From: Alphaproteobacteria bacterium
Lineage (GTDB): Bacteria; Pseudomonadota; Alphaproteobacteria; Micropepsales; Micropepsaceae
Assembly (NCBI GenBank): GCA_003451645.1
Contig: DMER01000090.1
Coordinates: 972 to 11,785 of the forward strand
Reading direction: 5' to 3'
DNA: 10,814 bases
Below, in pieces: positions 5,838 to 10,814 of the stretch. Positions within the stretch are counted from its first letter, which is position 1; every line of letters begins with the position of its first letter. The notes below the pieces were generated by a model. That model was not told where the DNA came from. It searched no databases and saw only the letters and a list, made by a program, of their open reading frames with translations. Position numbers and translations under genes: made by a program.

Positions 5838-7846
5838 TCGAACTCCAGGATAACCGCATCAACAGGTAAGCTGTCGCCCTTCTTGGCATTGACCTTCTTG
5901 ATGATGCCGTCGCGTTCGGCGCGCAGCACATTTTCCATCTTCATGGCCTCGACAACGGCCAAGGTCTCACCAGCTTTCACCTCCTGGCCCACCTCGACAT
6001 TGATCGAGACAACAAGACCTGGCATCGGGCAAAGCAATTGCTTCGACGTATCGGCTGCCTTTTTCTCGGGCATCAACTGCGCCAGCACCGCGGTGCGCGG
6101 CCGCATCGCACTGACCATCAATGTCGCGCCGCGATAGGTGATCCGCGTACCACCCGGCTTCTCGACGATCAGCATCGAGACTTTCTCATCCCCAATCCGC
6201 CCACGGAACAGGCGCTCAACCGGGCTCCAGGCGCTCTCGACTGACAGCATCTCCTCGGTCTGCTCGCCCTCACCAAAATCAATGTTCAGACGTTGCTCGC
6301 CCTCAAGCCAGGCTTCGACAAAGAACCGCTCCTGCCCGACCGTCACGATCCATTCGTGGCCCAAGCCAGGCGACCCGTTCAATTGCCCGGAAATTTTGGA
6401 CTTGCGCACTTCACGCTTAAGCTTTGCAAACAGGCCTGCCGCTGCGATGCGTTTAATCTGTTCCGGCGACAAAGCTGCCCCATGGAAACCTTTCGAGAAT
6501 TCCTCGGCAATGAAGCCGGTGTTGAACGAACCGGAGCGGAACCGAGGGTGGCCCATCACTGCCGCCAGAAAGGCGACATTGTGCTGGATACCATCAATGT
6601 CAAAGGCATCGAGCGCATCCGCCATGCCCTCAATCGCATCGCCGCGCGTAGGCGCATGCACGCAGAGTTTCGCGATCATCGGGTCGTAATAGAGCGAAAT
6701 CTCACCGCCCTCATAGACGCCTGTATCGTTGCGGATCGTGCGTCCGCCCGAGCGGCCCTCCGCAGGCGGACGATAGCGCGTCAGGCGCCCTATCGACGGC
6801 AAAAAATTCCGGTAAGGATCTTCAGCGTAGATGCGGCTTTCTACCGCCCAGCCGTTCAGTTTCACGTCGTTCTGCGTGATCGACAGCTTCTCCCCCGCCG
6901 CAACCCGGATCATTTGCTCAACCAAGTCGATGCCGGTGATCAGTTCGGTCACCGGATGCTCGACCTGCAAACGCGTATTCATTTCCAAGAAATAGAAATT
7001 GCGGTCCTTGTCGACGATGAATTCAACGGTACCTGCGCTTTCGTAGTTCACCGCCTTGGCCAGCTGCACGGCCTGCGCGCCCATTGCGGCGCGGGTCTCG
7101 GGTGTGAGAAACGGCGAAGGTGCCTCTTCAATGACCTTCTGCAAGCGGCGCTGAATGGAGCATTCACGCTCGCCCAAATGGATCACATTGCCATGCTTGT
7201 CGCCCAACACCTGAATTTCGATATGGCGGGGCTCTGTCACGAACTTCTCGATGAAGATCCTGTCGTCGCCAAAAGAGGAGCGCGCCTCATTCATCGATGA
7301 CTGCATCGCTTGGGCGAGCTCTGCCTCATTGGTCACCACGCGGATGCCTTTGCCGCCACCGCCTGCCGAGGCCTTGACCATCACCGGATAGCCGATCTCG
7401 TTGGCGACGCGCACCGCATCCTGCACGGTTTTGAGTTCCCCAATGAAACCGGGCACTGTGTTGACCTTGGCAGCCTTGGCCAGCTTCTTGGATTCGATCT
7501 TGTCACCCATGGCCGAGATCGCGTGCACATTGGGACCGATGAAAGCAATCCCTGCATCCTTGAGCGCATGCGCGAAGGGTTCGCGCTCGGACAGGAAGCC
7601 GTAACCCGGGTGCACCGCTTGCGCGCCAGTGGCCTTGCAGGCCGCCACGATTTTCTCGATGACCAGATAGGATTGCGCCGAAGGGGCAGGTCCAATAGCT
7701 ATGGCCTCATCCGCCATTTCGACATGCAGAGCGTCCTCATCCGCCTCGGAATAGACTGCGACGGTCTTGATGCCCATCTTGCGCGCTGTCTTGATTACAC
7801 GGCAGGCGATTTCACCTCGATTGGCGATTAGGATCTTCGTGAACAT
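5834..7846 (-). CDS. pccA: Propionyl-CoA carboxylase alpha subunit (biotin carboxylase + BCCP)
   Basis: Carboxylates its own biotin with ATP and bicarbonate; PccB then transfers the carboxyl group to propionyl-CoA to form methylmalonyl-CoA. It has 670 residues, typical for PccA. Biotin carboxylase occupies about 1-450: start FTKILIANRGEIACRVI, ATP-grasp glycine loop SAGGGGKG (160-167), ERECSIQRR (227-235) and EMNTRLQVEHPVTE (288-301). The middle region (about 470-600) matches the BT linker domain that holds the beta subunit in PCC. The BCCP domain follows, with AMKMEN and biotinylated Lys636, 34 residues from the C-terminus. Its ATG lies 88 bases after the M28 peptidase gene and its stop overlaps the GNAT start. 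PccA is preferred over the methylcrotonyl-CoA enzyme because of the BT region and because the partner at 9709-10814 is clearly PccB. Confidence 0.95.
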   Translation of the reverse strand: MFTKILIANRGEIACRVIKTARKMGIKTVAVYSEADEDALHVEMADEAIAIGPAPSAQSYLVIEKIVAACKATGAQAVHPGYGFLSEREPFAHALKDAGIAFIGPNVHAISAMGDKIESKKLAKAAKVNTVPGFIGELKTVQDAVRVANEIGYPVMVKASAGGGGKGIRVVTNEAELAQAMQSSMNEARSSFGDDRIFIEKFVTEPRHIEIQVLGDKHGNVIHLGERECSIQRRLQKVIEEAPSPFLTPETRAAMGAQAVQLAKAVNYESAGTVEFIVDKDRNFYFLEMNTRLQVEHPVTELITGIDLVEQMIRVAAGEKLSITQNDVKLNGWAVESRIYAEDPYRNFLPSIGRLTRYRPPAEGRSGGRTIRNDTGVYEGGEISLYYDPMIAKLCVHAPTRGDAIEGMADALDAFDIDGIQHNVAFLAAVMGHPRFRSGSFNTGFIAEEFSKGFHGAALSPEQIKRIAAAGLFAKLKREVRKSKISGQLNGSPGLGHEWIVTVGQERFFVEAWLEGEQRLNIDFGEGEQTEEMLSVESAWSPVERLFRGRIGDEKVSMLIVEKPGGTRITYRGATLMVSAMRPRTAVLAQLMPEKKAADTSKQLLCPMPGLVVSINVEVGQEVKAGETLAVVEAMKMENVLRAERDGIIKKVNAKKGDSLPVDAVILEFE

Positions 7847-7934
7847 GGGGAATCCAGATCAAATGGCAGGAAACCCCGGAGATTTGGCAGGCTTTGCCGC
7901 ACACCGCAACGGGTAGTTTTTGGCGTTCGCGCCG

Positions 7935-9623
7935 CTACTTTCCAGCGCGGCTGCGATCGCGAATGGCCCGGAATTCATTTCCTGGGTACCAAGTGGGCCA
8001 CATCTGGCTGTTGGCAAGGTCCAAGCTCAGACGGTGCATGGCGCTAAGGTCCTCGACGGGTCCACTGACATCCCATTCCGCACTGAACTCATCATTTGGC
8101 TGATGATAGGTTTTGGCTGTGTATTTCTCTCGTATCGCCAGACCTGCCGCTTCCCCGCCAACCCGAAGGTCGATACTCCCGCTCGCATAGAGCATTGGCA
8201 CACCCTTCTTGGCGAACGAGATATGGTCCGACCGGTAAAAGGATCCCCTCTCGGGCAAGGCTTCCGGGACAATCGTGCGGTTCTGGCCCTTCAAGAGGCC
8301 CTTCAGCAGATCCTCGAGCTCCGACGCACCATAGCCCACAACAGACATCGACTTCGACGGACCTTGCGGCATGAGCGCATCAAAGTTGACACCGCCCACA
8401 ATAGACTTAAGCGGAAACACGGGGTTTTCAGCCATGTAGCTTGAGCCGAGCAATCCCTGCTCCTCCAAGGTCACCGCTGCAAACAACACGGAGCGCTCAG
8501 GTGCGGGCGCGCGAGCGAATGCTTCGGCAATTTCCAAAATTCCAGACACACCTGTGGCGTTATCGACGGCGCCATTGTGGATCTTGTCAGTGCCGGGCGC
8601 GCTTGGCTTGACGCCCAAATGATCCCAGTGAGCGGTGAAAAGAACAACTTCGGCGGGGCGCTTGGCGCCCTGTACCATCCCAAGAACATTGCGTGTGGTG
8701 AAGCGCGAGACTGATGAAACAGTCTTGGCGTTCAGTGCAAGGCCGCTCATCGGTACAGCCCGAAAGCCGCGCTTGTTCGCAGCCAACCGCAGGGCAGCAT
8801 AGTCCAATCCCGCGGCAGCAAACAGCGCCTTTGCGGTTTCTTCCGTGATCCATGAATGGATCGTGGCCAAGTCCGCATTACCATTGGCCTTATCGAGATA
8901 GAGCTTGTCACCTGTATTGGAATTGCGGACGACCTCCCAGCCATATGCTGCGGGTTTGGTTTCATGAACGATGATGACAGCCGCAGCCCCCCTGCGCGCG
9001 GCCTCTTCGAACTTATAGGTCCATCGCCCGTAATAGGTCATTGCCCGGCCGCGGAACAACGTCTCGTCGCCCACCACAAAGCCTGGATCATTGATCAGCA
9101 CGACAATGGTTTTGCCTCTGACATCGATTCCAGCAAAGTCGTCCCACTTTTCTTCAGGCGCATGAACGCCATACCCCACAAAAATCAGGTCCGAACCCTG
9201 CACTAACTGTTCTGCCTTGTCGAAACGCGGCGACCAGAACGCCACCTCATCGGCAAATTTTGGCGAGATGGAGCCCTTAGCAGTTTTGATCTCAAAGCTG
9301 GACTTGGAGGGATCAATGGCGATCCCAACCGCCGGGACCCTTTGGAAATAGCTTTGCCCATTTCCTGGTTTCAAACCAATGCGTTTCATCTCTTCCGCAA
9401 TCCAGTCGGCGGAAGCCTCACCCTTTGGTGCGCCTGGCAGGCGGCCTTCAAACCGATCATCGGCAAGCGCCGCAATGCGCGCCTTGAAATCTTCCGCGGT
9501 GATGGCAGCGGTCGTCTGGCCGGGCAATGCTGGGAATGCCTTGCCATCAAAAGCGGGCTGGGCCGCGAGACTTGCGGCGCTCATGCCCGAGATAAGTGCC
9601 GCCAACAAAAAATCGCGCGCCAT
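7935..9623 (-). CDS. Exported M28-family zinc peptidase with PA domain
   Basis: Predicted secreted or periplasmic di-zinc aminopeptidase of 562 residues. The N-terminus (LLAALISGMSAASLAAQ) is a signal peptide, with likely cleavage near residue 20-21; only one arginine precedes the hydrophobic stretch. A protease-associated (PA) insert lies at about 140-290, seen in VGYGVHAP and AARRGAAAVIIVH. The catalytic domain follows with the expected ligands in order: AHWDHLG (His332, Asp334), NGAVDNATG (Asp354), TLEEQG (Glu387/Glu388), NFDALMPQG (Asp415) and YHQPNDEF (His507). The start is firm: AGGGG lies 6 bases before the ATG, and an in-frame TGA is five codons upstream. It sits between pccB and pccA with gaps of 85 and 88 bases, on the same strand. 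Peptide substrates are not predictable. Confidence 0.93.
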   Translation of the reverse strand: MARDFLLAALISGMSAASLAAQPAFDGKAFPALPGQTTAAITAEDFKARIAALADDRFEGRLPGAPKGEASADWIAEEMKRIGLKPGNGQSYFQRVPAVGIAIDPSKSSFEIKTAKGSISPKFADEVAFWSPRFDKAEQLVQGSDLIFVGYGVHAPEEKWDDFAGIDVRGKTIVVLINDPGFVVGDETLFRGRAMTYYGRWTYKFEEAARRGAAAVIIVHETKPAAYGWEVVRNSNTGDKLYLDKANGNADLATIHSWITEETAKALFAAAGLDYAALRLAANKRGFRAVPMSGLALNAKTVSSVSRFTTRNVLGMVQGAKRPAEVVLFTAHWDHLGVKPSAPGTDKIHNGAVDNATGVSGILEIAEAFARAPAPERSVLFAAVTLEEQGLLGSSYMAENPVFPLKSIVGGVNFDALMPQGPSKSMSVVGYGASELEDLLKGLLKGQNRTIVPEALPERGSFYRSDHISFAKKGVPMLYASGSIDLRVGGEAAGLAIREKYTAKTYHQPNDEFSAEWDVSGPVEDLSAMHRLSLDLANSQMWPTWYPGNEFRAIRDRSRAGK

Positions 9624-9708
9624 GATTGCCCCTATTCAATTTGGATGCGTCTGCCAAATCTTAAGGACCTGCCGCGGCTGGAAGCAAGGGGCGACCTGAG
9701 CGGCGCGG

Positions 9709-10814
9709 TCACAACGGAATATTGTCGTGCTTCTTCCAGGGATCGTTGACCTGCTTGTTCTGCAGCATCCGCAGAGCGCGAGCGACCCGTGCGCGGGTTT
9801 CGTGCGGCTGGATCACCTCGTCCAGATAGCCGCGCTGGGCGGCAACGAAGGGGTTTAGGAAGCGGTCCTCATATTCCTTGGTGCGCGCGGCGATCGCCTC
9901 GGGGTTGTTCATGTCCTGGCGGAAGATGATCTCAACCGCGCCCTTGGCCCCCATCACAGCGATTTGCGCTGTGGGCCAGGCATAGTTCACGTCCGCCCGC
10001 ATATGCTTGGACGCCATCACGTCATAGGCGCCGCCAAAGGCCTTGCGGGTAATGACGGTCACCTTTGGGACGGTCGCTTGCGTGTAGGCGAAGAGCAATT
10101 TGGCGCCGTGCTTGATCAGCCCGCCATACTCCTGCGCCGTTCCCGGCAAGAAGCCTGGCACATCCACAAAGGTCACAAGCGGGATATTGAAGCAATCGCA
10201 GAAGCGCACAAAACGCGCCGCCTTACGCGAGGCGTCACTGTCCAACACGCCCGCGAGCACCATGGGCTGATTGGCGACAAAGCCCACCGTGCGGCCCTCA
10301 ATACGGCCGAATCCGGTGATAATGTTCTTGGCAAACGCCTCTTGGATTTCAAAGAAGTCGGCCTCGTCAGCGATCTTGAGGATCAGCTCCTTCATGTCAT
10401 AGGGCTTGTTGGGGTTGGACGGCACCAGCGTGTCCAGGCTGTCGTCCCGGCGCAGCGGATCGTCGAAAGACGGCCAGTGCGGCGCCTTCTCCTTGTTCGA
10501 CGCGGGCAGAAAATCGATCAGCCGGCGCATCTGCGCGAGGCACTCGACATCATTGTCATAGGCCCCATCGGCCACGGATGATTTGGAGGTGTGGACACGC
10601 GCGCCTCCCAAATCCTCGGCACTCACCACTTCATTGGTGACCGTCTTCACAACGTCCGGACCCGTCACAAACATATAGGAGGTATCGCGCACCATGAAGA
10701 TGAAGTCGGTCATCGCGGGTGAATAGACATCGCCGCCCGCGCACGGCCCCATGATCACGCTGATCTGAGGGATGACGCCGGAGGCCAAAACATTGCGCTG
10801 GAACACCTCGCCAT
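9709..10814 (-). CDS. pccB: Propionyl-CoA carboxylase beta subunit, 5' end outside window
   Basis: Carboxyltransferase subunit that moves CO2 from carboxybiotin on PccA to propionyl-CoA. The frame is open to the window edge: the codons before the GTG at 10806 read GlyGlu, continuing the conserved [12 protein letters not shown] stretch, so that GTG is an internal valine. 367 complete codons are present, about the last 70% of a protein usually near 510 residues. Visible hallmarks are the two oxyanion-hole glycine motifs, [11 protein letters not shown] in the N-half and [10 protein letters not shown] in the C-half. The [17 protein letters not shown] stretch and the C-terminal [10 protein letters not shown] are characteristic of PCC beta chains, including the human protein. 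It heads the gene run M28 peptidase, pccA, GNAT, acyP on the same strand. Confidence 0.96.
   Translation of the reverse strand, partial: GEVFQRNVLASGVIPQISVIMGPCAGGDVYSPAMTDFIFMVRDTSYMFVTGPDVVKTVTNEVVSAEDLGGARVHTSKSSVADGAYDNDVECLAQMRRLIDFLPASNKEKAPHWPSFDDPLRRDDSLDTLVPSNPNKPYDMKELILKIADEADFFEIQEAFAKNIITGFGRIEGRTVGFVANQPMVLAGVLDSDASRKAARFVRFCDCFNIPLVTFVDVPGFLPGTAQEYGGLIKHGAKLLFAYTQATVPKVTVITRKAFGGAYDVMASKHMRADVNYAWPTAQIAVMGAKGAVEIIFRQDMNNPEAIAARTKEYEDRFLNPFVAAQRGYLDEVIQPHETRARVARALRMLQNKQVNDPWKKHDNIPL

Noticed and set aside
5496..6137. Plus-strand open frame of 213 codons
   Set aside because: It spans the GNAT gene and the 3' end of pccA in antisense, both well supported. No domain is visible.
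6293..7300. Plus-strand open frame of 335 codons
   Set aside because: It is antisense to the highly conserved biotin carboxylase core of pccA, and its product shows no recognisable domain. It follows from codon bias in a G+C-rich gene.
7922..7933. GGCG-TTCG-CGCC hairpin just after the M28 peptidase stop, considered as a terminator
   Set aside because: In the direction of transcription (minus) the hairpin is followed by an A-run, not a T-run; on the plus strand the T-run comes before it. The stem is only four base pairs.
9709..10806. Treating pccB as complete from a GTG at 10806
   Set aside because: The codons before it continue the conserved PccB sequence, and the protein would lack about a third of the family length. 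It is cut by the window edge.
5834..10814. Assigning the carboxylase to methylcrotonyl-CoA instead of propionyl-CoA, because ivd is nearby
   Set aside because: The beta subunit has the PCC-type C-terminus ([10 protein letters not shown]) and PCC-type core motifs, and the alpha subunit has the PCC BT-domain layout.

Overview
The window looks like a chromosomal segment of an alphaproteobacterium with a moderately high G+C content. Four things point that way: short FliM/FliN-type and LipB proteins with alphaproteobacterial-looking sequences; an Fe-S type (APS-preferring) CysH next to a stand-alone siroheme-synthase N-domain; a complete propionyl-CoA carboxylase; and an isovaleryl-CoA dehydrogenase. 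Within the class, a Caulobacterales/Hyphomonadaceae- or Rhizobiales-like host is only a guess. The region is compact, with no gene-free stretch above about 100 bases. I see no insertion sequence, integrase, phage gene or CRISPR array. Everything except lipB lies on the minus strand, so transcription runs mainly from right to left.

Right part (10814 to 5098, minus strand). This part holds the beta subunit of propionyl-CoA carboxylase (N-terminus outside the window), an exported M28 zinc peptidase, the biotin-carrying alpha subunit, a GNAT acetyltransferase and a small acylphosphatase. The last three genes are joined by two 4-base ATGA stop/start overlaps. They should therefore be one translationally coupled unit. 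PccA and PccB together make methylmalonyl-CoA from propionyl-CoA, which is produced by breakdown of valine, isoleucine, methionine and odd-chain fatty acids.

Middle part (5120 to 2603). lipB (plus strand, lipoate biosynthesis) converges on acyP with a 23-base overlap and diverges from a lone FliN-type gene. Next on the minus strand come a Met8/CysG-N type precorrin-2 dehydrogenase/ferrochelatase and cysH, which overlap. They form a small sulfate-assimilation unit: siroheme for sulfite reductase, and reduction of APS to sulfite. A plausible promoter with an inverted repeat over its -10 region precedes this pair.

Left part (2518 to 1). A tRNA-Leu(GAG) gene with an encoded CCA end is followed by mgtE (Mg2+ channel/transporter) and by isovaleryl-CoA dehydrogenase of leucine catabolism, whose C-terminus lies outside the window.

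Most genes belong to well-known families. No clearly new system is visible. The most notable points are the arrangement of accessory genes around the carboxylase, the putative operator before the sulfur genes, and the isolated fliN.
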